From assembly GCA_039818165.1 (NCBI GenBank), contig JBCBUL010000008.1:28548-92547 (forward strand): a stretch of 64,000 nucleotides of DNA, read 5' to 3'. Under the pieces are notes generated by a model, which worked only from the letters and a program-made list of their open reading frames with translations, had not been told where the DNA came from and did no database searches. Below are positions 51,993 through 59,975 of the stretch, one piece after another (the stretch's first letter is position 1; every line of letters begins with the position of its first letter). The translations under genes were made by a program, and so were the position numbers. The DNA is from UBA5336 sp039818165 (GTDB lineage: Bacteria > Pseudomonadota > Alphaproteobacteria > Caulobacterales > Hyphomonadaceae).

Positions 51993-52643
51993 ATGAGCCT
52001 GCGCCTCAACACAGCGGAACTTCTGAGATGCTATCGCCGTGGGATATTTCCCATGGCGGAAAGTCATGATGATCCAAGGCTGTTTCTGGTTGATCCGGAA
52101 CTGCGGGGCATCCTGCCGCTGGACGCGTTCCACGTGCCCAAACGTCTCGCTCGGACTGTGCGCCAGGAGGTATTCGATGTCTCGATCAACCGGGCCTTCT
52201 CGCGGGTTCTGGAAGGATGCGCAGCGCCGGCACCGGGCCGGGAATCCACCTGGATCAATCCGCTGATCTACAATCTTTACAGCGGCCTGCATCGCGAGGG
52301 CCACGCGCATTCGGTAGAAGTGTGGTCCGAGGGACGCTTGGTTGGCGGTCTCTATGGTGTGTCTCTCGGCGGGGCATTCTTTGGCGAGAGCATGTTTTCG
52401 CGGGCAACGGACGCCTCAAAAGTGGCCCTGGTTTACCTAGTCGCGCGATTGATCCGCCAAGGCTACACGCTGCTGGATGCCCAGTTCCACAATCCACACC
52501 TGGAACAGTTCGGACTGATCGAAGTGATCCGCGCAGATTTTCAGGATCTGCTGGCTGCCGCATTGAAACGCGATTGTGACTTCGAAGGCGGCGCGGAGAT
52601 CATGACCTGGGCAGACGCGCTGGCGCTTATTGCTCAGGCGTGA
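51993..52643 (+). CDS. aat: Leucyl/phenylalanyl-tRNA-protein transferase
   Basis: A 216-residue enzyme adding Leu or Phe to N-terminal Arg/Lys of proteins, marking them for ClpAP degradation. Key segments are LLRCYRRGIFPMAES, PLDAFHVPKRLART, FDVSINRAFSRVLEGCA, TWINPLIYNLYSGLHREGHAHSVEVW, split at HREGHAHSVEVW, GGLYGVSLGGAFFGESMFSR and DAQFHNPHLEQFG. It is the last gene of the aroQ-accB-accC-aat run and ends in a 17-base overlap with the convergent DUF2155 gene. Confidence 0.95.
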   Translation: MSLRLNTAELLRCYRRGIFPMAESHDDPRLFLVDPELRGILPLDAFHVPKRLARTVRQEVFDVSINRAFSRVLEGCAAPAPGRESTWINPLIYNLYSGLHREGHAHSVEVWSEGRLVGGLYGVSLGGAFFGESMFSRATDASKVALVYLVARLIRQGYTLLDAQFHNPHLEQFGLIEVIRADFQDLLAAALKRDCDFEGGAEIMTWADALALIAQA

Positions 52644-53349
52644 CTTCCGGAATTTCCACCTTTGCACAATCAATCACCCAAACATCATAAACGGGGTGTT
52701 CCAGGGCATTCAGCCCGGGAGATGACGCAAACATCCAGCCAGAAAAGACCAACGGCTCAGGGTCTAGCCCGGCTTCGGTCTCCATCGGTTGGATATTGTT
52801 GACCCGAATAAAGGCCGCGCTTTCAGGCGGCAGGTCCGGCGGGGTTTGGAAGCAGGTCTGAACCTCGACCTTCAGTGTGCCGAATGTCACGATCTCACCA
52901 ACCACAGCATCTATGTCGGTGAAGCGCCCGGTGATTTTGTCCAAGCCGCGCAATGTCGTCGTCTCGTACTGGGTCCAACGCATCGGCACGCGAGCATCTT
53001 CGGCGTCTTCAATTTCGCCTTCTTCGCTGGCGTCGCCAGTATCGGCGTCAGGCGTCTCGCCCTCCCGCGCACTATCCGGCTCCTCTACGATGGCCGCTAC
53101 GGGCTCTACCGTCTCAGCCTCTGGTTCCTGGGAAGGCGCCGGCCCCAGTTCAACCGGCGCTGACGGAACTTCCGCGGGGGCCGTCTCGGCTTCCGCATCT
53201 TCGGGCGGATTGAACAAGGCATCGAAATCGTCAGCTAATTGTTCAGTATCCTCGACGGGCGGCGCAGCAGGTTGATTTGGCTCCTGCGCGAACGCCAGAG
53301 CCGACACAGCCGCTGCCGTCAGCAAGGAGATGCCAATCCCTCTGATCAT
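52627..53349 (-). CDS. DUF2155 domain-containing exported protein
   Basis: A 240-residue protein with a signal peptide (ISLLTAAAVSALAFAQ). A low-complexity acidic Pro/Ala/Glu region of about 100 residues (for example EAETAPAEVPSAPVELGP) is followed by the DUF2155 domain. The domain includes VPMRWTQYETTTLRGLDKITGR, split at GLDKITGR, FGTLKVEVQTCFQTPP, and PLVFSGWMFASSPGLNALEHPVYDVWVIDC, split at FSGWMFASSPGLN. Function unknown. Its link to mlaD and NDUFA12 genes is conserved in alphaproteobacteria. It overlaps mlaD by four bases. Confidence 0.92.
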   Translation of the reverse strand: MIRGIGISLLTAAAVSALAFAQEPNQPAAPPVEDTEQLADDFDALFNPPEDAEAETAPAEVPSAPVELGPAPSQEPEAETVEPVAAIVEEPDSAREGETPDADTGDASEEGEIEDAEDARVPMRWTQYETTTLRGLDKITGRFTDIDAVVGEIVTFGTLKVEVQTCFQTPPDLPPESAAFIRVNNIQPMETEAGLDPEPLVFSGWMFASSPGLNALEHPVYDVWVIDCAKVEIPEVTPEQ

Positions 53350-53888
53350 TCGGGATATCCACCCAGATCATCGTCGGATGACGAACTGCTATCACTGTCA
53401 CCGCCACCTGTGGCGAATGAGGCGAACAAAGTCAGCAGGTCCACACTGCCCTGGGTATTGGCAATCATTGAGCAGCCCGTGCTGTCAAACAATCCCTCGC
53501 CCACCCCACATTCGGGAACGGGGCCTAGCGAAAACGCATCGTACCCAGGGTCGAGCGCAATATAGGCACCGCCGAGCAAACCATCGGTTTGGATCCGGGC
53601 AACGGCGTCTTCAAAAATGTCAATTTCGCCGTCTACGCCCATTGTAAGCAGCGCTTCATTGGTTTGGCGGTCCAGCGAGATGGCGCGAACAACACCGACC
53701 TTAACACCGGCAATCCGCACATCTGCGCCGCGATCCACGCCGGAGACAGAACTGAACCGCGCGCCGAGTTCACGGTCTGCGCCACCGGTCTGAACGTCAC
53801 CTCCACGGGCGAGGGCGAACCAAAGAAACAGTGCCGCAACAAGAACGACAGCGGCACCAATCAGTGTTTCTACAAGCGACTCACGCAT
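53346..53888 (-). CDS. mlaD: MlaD-family outer-membrane lipid asymmetry protein
   Basis: A 180-residue MCE-domain protein with one N-terminal membrane anchor (LIGAAVVLVAALFLWFALARG). The MCE domain reads ELGARFSSVSGVDRGADVRIAGVKVGVV, split at SGVDRGADVRIAGVKVG, then TDGLLGGAYIALDPG. A Ser/Asp-rich tail (DSDSSSSSDDD) ends the protein. It would be the lipid-carrying ring of the Mla phospholipid transporter; the other mla genes are not in the window. Start at 53888 overlaps the NDUFA12-like gene by eight bases. Confidence 0.93.
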   Translation of the reverse strand: MRESLVETLIGAAVVLVAALFLWFALARGGDVQTGGADRELGARFSSVSGVDRGADVRIAGVKVGVVRAISLDRQTNEALLTMGVDGEIDIFEDAVARIQTDGLLGGAYIALDPGYDAFSLGPVPECGVGEGLFDSTGCSMIANTQGSVDLLTLFASFATGGGDSDSSSSSDDDLGGYPE

Positions 53889-54312
53889 CGGGGCTCCATG
53901 ATTCGTAGTCAGCATAGGTTTCCTGGCGGGCCCCATCGGGCTTCGACAAGGACCCTTTGGGTTTGGACGCATAGAGGGTGCCCGTCAGATTGGGCTTGTG
54001 GTCTTTTTCCCAGGCGCGCCGCGGCAGCGGGACTTCCGTAGGCGGCGTTTCGATCACATGGTGGAGCCAGCCGTGCCAGTCTGGTGGCACTTTTGAAGGC
54101 TCAGCAAGCCCCTTATAGACTACATAGCGGCGGTGAAAATTGTCCGTGCCGAGCGACGGGCGCCGGTCTTCAAAATACCGATTGCCGAATTCGTCTTCGC
54201 CGACAAAGGCGGAGCGGCGCTTGATATCAAACAGCGCACCGAGGGTGGATCCGTTCCACCAGGTGAAGAGCTTTGCAATCACGGGAGACGTCCTGACGCT
54301 ATAATCTGTCAT
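53881..54312 (-). CDS. NDUFA12-like accessory subunit of NADH:ubiquinone oxidoreductase
   Basis: A 143-residue protein of the NDUFA12/B17.2 family, an alphaproteobacterial accessory subunit of complex I shared with mitochondria. Conserved parts include LFTWWNGSTLGALFDIK, VGEDEFGNRYFEDR, RRYVVYKGLAEPSKVPPDWHGWLHH, split at VPPDWHGWLHH, and WEKDHKPNLTGT. Start at ATG 54312 gives the expected length. It is first in the group with mlaD and DUF2155; the nuo operon itself is elsewhere. Confidence 0.95.
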   Translation of the reverse strand: MTDYSVRTSPVIAKLFTWWNGSTLGALFDIKRRSAFVGEDEFGNRYFEDRRPSLGTDNFHRRYVVYKGLAEPSKVPPDWHGWLHHVIETPPTEVPLPRRAWEKDHKPNLTGTLYASKPKGSLSKPDGARQETYADYESWSPDA

Positions 54313-54467
54313 CAATATGGCTACGCTGCACCGATTAGTCACCCTCGCGGGTGCTGGCAACACTGGGTTTGCAGAGTGGGATGACGCGCCGCATTGGCGC
54401 TTCGTCTGCGCGCCGACTCGCGGCAGGGTATTCGTTCTATATCGATTTCCCTAGAAGGCCTCGCCCC

Positions 54468-56681
54468 ATGGATGAAAAGACGACTGATCACAGCTTGAGC
54501 ACTAGCCTTCCTCTGTCGTCTGTCTTTCCCCTCAAGGACCTGACGTCAGTTCCCATCGGCGCGCCTATCGCGCAGGATTTGGAAGACCTCGAAGCCGCCA
54601 GTGAGATGCTGCACCAGTCGGCCGTCGCTCGGGCAGGATTACTCTCCCTAAGCGAACAGATTGAGTCCCTCGGAGAGGCACCTCAGGACGCGGATTTGGC
54701 GCGGGCTGCTCATTCGGGCGTGGCGCTTGATTTGATCGAGGCTGCGCTGCGCCACCCGGGCGGCTTTCCAGCCCTGGCGAAATCCCTGCGCCGGGAAGCC
54801 GAGGCTGAGCCCCAGGCAGCGGTGCGCGTGCCGACGTTCGATGAGACGCGCCAAGCTGCCATCGTTCACTTGCTCGCCGCCGGTGGCGAAGTCTTGCTCG
54901 ACGGCGGCTGCGACTGGCCAACAGATGGCGCCGCAATTGCGATGGATCTGGTCGGTTTTGTCGGTCCCTCGGGGATCGATGCGGACCTCTTGAAGGCGAC
55001 CTGCCAAGCAGCGAACGACCAAGTTGGGCCAAATGGGATCGTCATTCTGTCCGGCCTCGGCGCGGCCTTGTTGGCACTGGGACGTCCCGGCGATCCGGCG
55101 GCAGCGACCGCTCTGTTGAGCGCCGTTCGCAGCGCCCTGCGCGGAACGAGCTTGAAAAAGTCAGATGCCGATTTGCTCGGCCTGGCCCCCAAACGGGCAA
55201 ACGCGAAGGCGGGTCCGGCTCTCGCCGTTCTGCCGCTCGCCTTATCGGCCATCGAGGGAACAGACCATGAGAGCCAGGGCGTTGCAGCGCCGTCTGCTCT
55301 GGTCCTTGAAACCGACGAAGGGCCCGAGCTTTCCAGCGCCGCAAGGCTGGCCCTTGCCCACCGCGCGCCCGAGACGCTCGCATCCTTGATAGAGCAACTC
55401 GGTCACCGCGGAGCTTTGGAGGACACCGCCGCAATCACGCCAGAAAAGTTGCGCTCACGGGGGTTCACCGTCGAGGCGATCCAAAGGGTGCGCAGCGCCC
55501 TGGGGGAAGGATTGCCCCTGAGCGCTGCATTCTCCCGCTGGGTGCTTGGCGACGAGATCATCTCCCGGGACCTGAAACTGGCGCCAGATCTGTTTGATGC
55601 AGACGGTCATGGACTGTTGTCGGCGATCGGATTTTCGAGGCGCGATATCGAAGCGGCCGAAGCTGAACTCGACGGCCAATCCGAACGCCTTGCTCGAAAA
55701 TGCCTTCAGGACGCCGGGCTTTCCATTATTGATGACGGCGCAACCCGCCTGGCAATCGCGCAGGCAATTTCGCTCCATCTGGATCTGCCGCCGATTGTCC
55801 ACGGCGTTGCGCTGTCTGAAGTGACGGAAGACGCGCTGGAAGCCCGGCTTGCCATCTCGCTTGGCGGTGTGCGATCCGGCCCATCGACGCTGGTCCAGGA
55901 CCGCATGACCTCCATTGCGGAACTTGCCGCCGAGTTGGACGAGGTGGCCGATTTGCCCCCTGCTGCGATGGCGAGCGAAACCACCGAGGGTGTTCAGCGC
56001 ACCCGCCTGCCCGACCGGCGAAAGGGCTACATCCAGAAATCGACCGTGGGTGGCCACAAAGTCTATCTCCACACCGGAGAGTTTGACAATGGCGCCCTGG
56101 GCGAGATCTTCATCGACATGCACAAGGAAGGCGCTGCTTTCAGGTCGATGATGAACAATTTTGCGATCTCCGTCTCGCTCGGCCTGCAATATGGCGTGCC
56201 GCTGGATGAGTATGTCGATGCCTTTGTCTTTACTCGGTTCGAACCGGCTGGCGAAGTCACAGGCAATGACAGGATCACCAAAGCCACGTCGATCCTGGAC
56301 TATATTTTCCGCGAACTGGCCGTTTCCTATCTCGGCCGCGAGGACCTTGCCGAAGACCATGATGATGTCACCCATGATGGGCTTGGCCGCGGCGTTCAGG
56401 GCGATGGCACGCGGGATTCCCAGGGACAGGCCTTCACCGAGGAAGCTGCCCAGATCATTTCGCGCGGCTTCTCCCGCGGTCAGTTGCCGGACAATATCGT
56501 GATCCTGGATAAGCGCCGGCCCGCGCCCGACGAGAGCGAGACGCCGGACGAAACCCTGGACGAGGCAGAGCCGGACTATAGCGGCGAGCCCTGCCCGCAT
56601 TGCTCCAGCTTCACGGTTCGGATCGAAGCCGATGGCAGTCTCGGCACGTGCGATACGTGTGGACGCCGCGCCACCGGATAG
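54468..56681 (+). CDS. TSCPD-domain protein derived from B12-dependent ribonucleotide reductase (NrdJ) C terminus, catalytic core not recognisable
   Basis: A 737-residue protein. Residues about 525-640 match the C-terminal region of class II reductase NrdJ: RKGYIQKSTVGGHKVYLHTGEF (split at VGGHKVYLHTGE), GEIFIDMHKEGAAFRSMMNNFA, GLQYGVPLDEYVDAFVFTRFEP, split at VPLDEYVDAF, and SILDYIFRELAVSYLGRED. A zinc ribbon CPHCSSF...CDTCG closes it, also as in NrdJ. FDADGHGLLSAIGFSRRDIEAAEAEL (split at SAIGFSRRDIEAA) near residue 380-410 resembles an NrdJ internal segment. However the first about 370 residues do not look like the ten-stranded reductase barrel, and the finger-loop NPCSE and catalytic Cys are absent. 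It is therefore unlikely to reduce nucleotides. Start at 54468 (MDEKTTDH). Confidence 0.8.
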   Translation: MDEKTTDHSLSTSLPLSSVFPLKDLTSVPIGAPIAQDLEDLEAASEMLHQSAVARAGLLSLSEQIESLGEAPQDADLARAAHSGVALDLIEAALRHPGGFPALAKSLRREAEAEPQAAVRVPTFDETRQAAIVHLLAAGGEVLLDGGCDWPTDGAAIAMDLVGFVGPSGIDADLLKATCQAANDQVGPNGIVILSGLGAALLALGRPGDPAAATALLSAVRSALRGTSLKKSDADLLGLAPKRANAKAGPALAVLPLALSAIEGTDHESQGVAAPSALVLETDEGPELSSAARLALAHRAPETLASLIEQLGHRGALEDTAAITPEKLRSRGFTVEAIQRVRSALGEGLPLSAAFSRWVLGDEIISRDLKLAPDLFDADGHGLLSAIGFSRRDIEAAEAELDGQSERLARKCLQDAGLSIIDDGATRLAIAQAISLHLDLPPIVHGVALSEVTEDALEARLAISLGGVRSGPSTLVQDRMTSIAELAAELDEVADLPPAAMASETTEGVQRTRLPDRRKGYIQKSTVGGHKVYLHTGEFDNGALGEIFIDMHKEGAAFRSMMNNFAISVSLGLQYGVPLDEYVDAFVFTRFEPAGEVTGNDRITKATSILDYIFRELAVSYLGREDLAEDHDDVTHDGLGRGVQGDGTRDSQGQAFTEEAAQIISRGFSRGQLPDNIVILDKRRPAPDESETPDETLDEAEPDYSGEPCPHCSSFTVRIEADGSLGTCDTCGRRATG

Positions 56682-56778
56682 CGCTTCAGGCAACAGCCAC
56701 GGCATCACGATACTTAAACTGGCGCGCAGATTGCGCACGAAGGCGATAAGGTCTCGTTAACCGGAAAGCCGCCGTACC

Positions 56779-57270
56779 ATGCTGAAACACCTTGTTGCCG
56801 TTTTCGCCCTCCTCGCCGTGATGGCTGCCCCCGCCATGGCCCAGGACGCCGCGGAGATTGCACGCGTCAAAGCCGGAGAGCCCTGCCAGGGATGCAACCT
56901 GTTTCAGGCCGACCTCGCCTATCGCGACCTCGCCGGCCTCGACGTCGCCAATGCCCGGCTTCGCCAGGCCAATCTTTCGCTGGCAACCATGGACCGCGCC
57001 AATCTGCGCAACACAAACATCTCCGTGGCAAACCTGTTCGGCGCGCGGCTGACCGGGGCGAACCTTTCGCGGGCGAATCTCGAACGCGCGACCCTTGTTG
57101 GAACGTATCTTGGCGGCGCGAACCTGGCCGGTGCCAATCTGAGCGGCGCAAATCTCTCCGGCGCAAACCTGAAGACCGCCAAGGGCCTGACCCAGGAACA
57201 GTTGAACACGGCCTGCGGTGACGCCTCCACGCGTCTGCCCGCTGGGCTTTCCGTGCCACGGTGTGGTTAG
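56779..57270 (+). CDS. Exported pentapeptide-repeat protein 1
   Basis: A 163-residue protein with a signal peptide (VAVFALLAVMAAPAMAQ). About 18 pentapeptide A(N/D)LXX repeats form a right-handed quadrilateral beta-helix: ANLSRANLERATL, ANLAGANLSGANLSGANL. The helix is framed by CQGC after the signal and by a C-terminal cap C-x3-STRLPA-x4-P-x-C. Periplasmic location is inferred from the signal. It shares this frame with the next gene, so the two are paralogues. No function is known; it does not look like a Qnr-type gyrase protector, which lacks a signal peptide. Confidence 0.87.
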   Translation: MLKHLVAVFALLAVMAAPAMAQDAAEIARVKAGEPCQGCNLFQADLAYRDLAGLDVANARLRQANLSLATMDRANLRNTNISVANLFGARLTGANLSRANLERATLVGTYLGGANLAGANLSGANLSGANLKTAKGLTQEQLNTACGDASTRLPAGLSVPRCG

Positions 57271-57333
57271 GAAAGCTCAGTTATTAAAGGAAATTCAGTT
57301 CACACCCATAATCTGGCGGCGTACACCACGCTC

Positions 57334-58071
57334 ATGTTTCGGATTGCTGCCCTTCTCGTTCTTGCTGCCGCGGCTGTCTTGGGCCTGCTCCGGGCTCAGG
57401 CTGAAAACGCATCTCGGGTCGGTTGGGAACCTGTCTATTCTGCCTCCTGCAACGGATGTGACCTCAGCCATAAAGAAATGCCCGGTTGGCGGCTGGACAA
57501 CGGCCAGTTCCGAGACGCGAAATTTGTCGGTGCCAATCTCAGGGGCGTTTCCGCGAAGACAGCCGACTTCTCGCGCGCGGACTTTTCAACGACCAACCTC
57601 ATCGATTCGACGCTTGATGGCGCCATCGTCGCGGGCGCCACGCTTGATCGAGCCAGAATGCAGCGCGTCTCTGCCACGGGGCTTGATGCGATCGGGGCAT
57701 CCCTGCTGGGCGCGAATCTGCGGGCAGCCGAGTTAATTGGCGCGAGCTTTGAAGACGCCGACCTGACAGGGGCCCATGCCATTGGGACGGTCTTTGCGGC
57801 TGCAAACATGCGCGGCGCCAGGGCCGATAAGACGAATTTCTCTCGGGCGAATTTCAACGGCGCCATTCTCACCAATGCATCCTTTGTCGAAACTGAGTTG
57901 TCCGGGGCGACTTTTCTCGATGCCAAGCTGGGCGGCGCTGACTTCACTGGCGCCATGTCCATGGAAACGGTCGACTTCTCCGGGGCCTGCATCTCATCTT
58001 CGACCCGCCTGCCCGCCTCGATCACGATCCCACAGTGCGCCCCCGGCCCGATCCTGGCCGTCGTCGACTAG
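57334..58071 (+). CDS. Exported pentapeptide-repeat protein 2
   Basis: A 245-residue paralogue of the preceding protein. The N-terminal hydrophobic stretch (ALLVLAAAAVLGLLRAQ) is a signal or anchor. CNGCDLSHKEM corresponds to the CQGCNLFQADL of protein 1. A longer, more diverged pentapeptide region follows (ANLRGVSAKTADFSRADF, ANLRAAELIGASFEDADLTG, split at ANLRAAELIGA). The cap C-x3-STRLPA-x4-P-x-C is repeated exactly. The gap to gene 1 is 63 bases on the same strand, so a two-gene unit is likely. Confidence 0.87.
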   Translation: MFRIAALLVLAAAAVLGLLRAQAENASRVGWEPVYSASCNGCDLSHKEMPGWRLDNGQFRDAKFVGANLRGVSAKTADFSRADFSTTNLIDSTLDGAIVAGATLDRARMQRVSATGLDAIGASLLGANLRAAELIGASFEDADLTGAHAIGTVFAAANMRGARADKTNFSRANFNGAILTNASFVETELSGATFLDAKLGGADFTGAMSMETVDFSGACISSSTRLPASITIPQCAPGPILAVVD

Positions 58072-58151
58072 CCCAGCGCCGGCGACCGCAGACCCGTTGG
58101 GGCGCGGCGATTTGAGCGAATAATCAGGCAGGGCCATCGGCTCAGATTGCG

Positions 58152-58625
58152 TCAACTCGTATTCAAATGCGCGGGCTCTGCGAAACAGCCCAATGCCAAA
58201 CGGGCGCGCAGCCCTTTCCCGGCCGCTGAAAGATCAAGGGTTACCGCGTGCAGTGCCCGGACGGAGTGAGCACTCAGCCGAGATAGACCGCTCTCCGTCA
58301 CCTCTGACATCTCTTCCAAAAGGGAAAGCGGAGGGCGATTAGAGAGGAAGGGATTGCCGACATCAAGCGTTGCGAGGTGCACGCGCTGCGAACACCCTTC
58401 CAACGCTACATCCCACCCCGGCGCATCGGGATTGATGGTGCGCCAGATGCGGATGCCGCCCCACCAGGTGATTTCATAACCGATGAGCCTATTGCCCTTC
58501 GCTGCGATGTTCGCCTGAAGCCTGCGCGCAAAGCGGCGCAGGTTCCAGAAGAAAACCGGCCAAAACAGCGGGTGCACAATCTCGCGCCAACGCAGGATAG
58601 GGGAGCGGGTGTCCATGGCCGCCAA
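58152..58625 (-). CDS. Hypothetical protein
   Basis: A 157-residue protein with no recognised domain. It begins with a Trp/Arg-rich stretch (ILRWREIVHPLFWPVFFWNLRRF) that could be a membrane-associated helix. It then has IGYEITWWGGIRIWR and a C-terminal helical part containing SGLSRLSAHSVRALHAV. An ATG at 58616 (MDTRSPILRW) is an alternative start. It lies 43 bases downstream of rnd on the same strand, possibly the same transcript. Confidence 0.6.
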   Translation of the reverse strand: MAAMDTRSPILRWREIVHPLFWPVFFWNLRRFARRLQANIAAKGNRLIGYEITWWGGIRIWRTINPDAPGWDVALEGCSQRVHLATLDVGNPFLSNRPPLSLLEEMSEVTESGLSRLSAHSVRALHAVTLDLSAAGKGLRARLALGCFAEPAHLNTS

Positions 58626-58668
58626 GCTGACACATGGGTCACCCCGGTCGGATAAGCTTCAGGCTGTC

Positions 58669-59835
58669 CTACACTTCGAACAGGCGCACCTGGCCGTCCT
58701 CGAACGATAGCGCCAGCTTACCGTGCAGCAGGGCTTCGGCCTTGGCGCCGAATACCTCGCGCCGCCAGCCATTCATGGCAGGAATATCCTCCGGGGAGTC
58801 GCCGCGGGCGATCCGCTCGATATCGGCCGCATTGGCAATCAGGCGCGGCACCACATTGGCCTCGTCGCAGACGTGTTTCAGAAGCACTTTCAGCATCTCC
58901 GGCGCCCCCGCTGGCACCTGGGGGTTCTGTCTGTGGCGTTCGATTTTCGGGGCGAAATCGTCCGGCGACATGATCGCCGCCTTCACCGTGTCCACCAGGC
59001 CTTCGGCATGGCGAGACCGGATAAAGCCCTTCGGCACCGCGCGCAGGCGATTGAAGGCGTCCTCGTCGCGCGGCTTCTGCTCCGCGATTTCGTGGATGGC
59101 ATCATCCTTCAGAATACGGCGGCGGGGGCGGTCATTGTCCTGGGCCACGCGTTCGCGCCAAGCCGCCACAGCAGCGACAATCGCTGCATAGTCCTTCTTC
59201 GGCTTGCGCATTTTCAGGCGCTGCCAGGCATTTTCCGGGCTTGTATCATAGAGCGCAGGCGCGGCCATCGCCGCCATTTCCTGCTCGATCCACGCCATAC
59301 GCGCCTGGCTGTCGAGTTGGTCGCGCATGGAGAGATAGGCATCGCGCAGATGGGTCACATCGCCCAAGGCATAGGCGCGCTGCTTCTCGCTGAGCGGGCG
59401 GCGCGTCCAGTCGGTAAACTGGCTGGACTTGTCGACCTGGGCCTTTGTCACCGCCCGGATCAGATTGTCGTAGGAGATTGAGTCGCCCAGCCCCAGCGCC
59501 ATGGCGGCGATCTGCGTGTCGAATACCGGCCCCGGAGGGTGCCCGATCAAGCGGTTGAAGATCTCCATATCCTGACGTGCAGCATGGAAGACTTTCACGC
59601 GCGACGGCTCGGCAATCAGCTGCAGGAAGGGGCCTATGTCGAGATCCTCGGCCAGGGGGTCAATCAGACCCTCCACACCGGGCGCAGAGGCCTGCACAAG
59701 GCAAAGCTGGGGCCAGTAGGTGGTTTCGCGGTGGAATTCGGTGTCCACGCAGATGAAATCGCTCTCGGACAGGGCTCCGCAGAAGGCGGCGAGCTCGTCC
59801 TGTTGGGTAATCGGGATAAGGGCATCGGTAGGCAT
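58669..59835 (-). CDS. rnd: Ribonuclease D
   Basis: A 388-residue 3'-5' exoribonuclease acting in tRNA 3' processing. The DEDD exonuclease domain shows FICVDTEFHRETTYWPQLCLVQ, split at CVDTEFHRETTY, KVFHAARQDMEIF, FDTQIAAMALG and QRAYALGDVTHLRDAY, which carry the four acidic metal ligands and Tyr. A first HRDC domain follows (WRERVAQDNDRPRRRILKDDAI, split at DRPRRRILKDDAI) and the C terminus contains the second helical region. Length is standard. Divergent from aspS. Confidence 0.94.
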   Translation of the reverse strand: MPTDALIPITQQDELAAFCGALSESDFICVDTEFHRETTYWPQLCLVQASAPGVEGLIDPLAEDLDIGPFLQLIAEPSRVKVFHAARQDMEIFNRLIGHPPGPVFDTQIAAMALGLGDSISYDNLIRAVTKAQVDKSSQFTDWTRRPLSEKQRAYALGDVTHLRDAYLSMRDQLDSQARMAWIEQEMAAMAAPALYDTSPENAWQRLKMRKPKKDYAAIVAAVAAWRERVAQDNDRPRRRILKDDAIHEIAEQKPRDEDAFNRLRAVPKGFIRSRHAEGLVDTVKAAIMSPDDFAPKIERHRQNPQVPAGAPEMLKVLLKHVCDEANVVPRLIANAADIERIARGDSPEDIPAMNGWRREVFGAKAEALLHGKLALSFEDGQVRLFEV

Positions 59836-59975
59836 CAGGCGGGCCTAGCGGAACTCGCCTTCAAAATCGAGCCATCAAACTGATCTTGGCGGCCGCGCCC
59901 CTGTTGCATCCCCGCGCGCGGCGGCGTATCGCAGGGCGCTTATCCACGACCTCCATTCCTCAAGGGGCCCTGCCC

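Noticed and set aside
50613..52310. A 565-codon minus-strand reading frame across accC and aat
   Set aside because: It lies antisense to two clearly recognised genes and its translation resembles no family; long antisense frames are expected in GC-rich coding DNA.
55455..56738. A 427-codon minus-strand frame opposite the NrdJ-like gene
   Set aside because: Antisense to a region with strong NrdJ similarity; no motif of its own.
56779..58071. Qnr-like quinolone resistance pentapeptide proteins
   Set aside because: Both have signal peptides and Cys-framed caps, unlike cytoplasmic gyrase-protecting Qnr/MfpA proteins.
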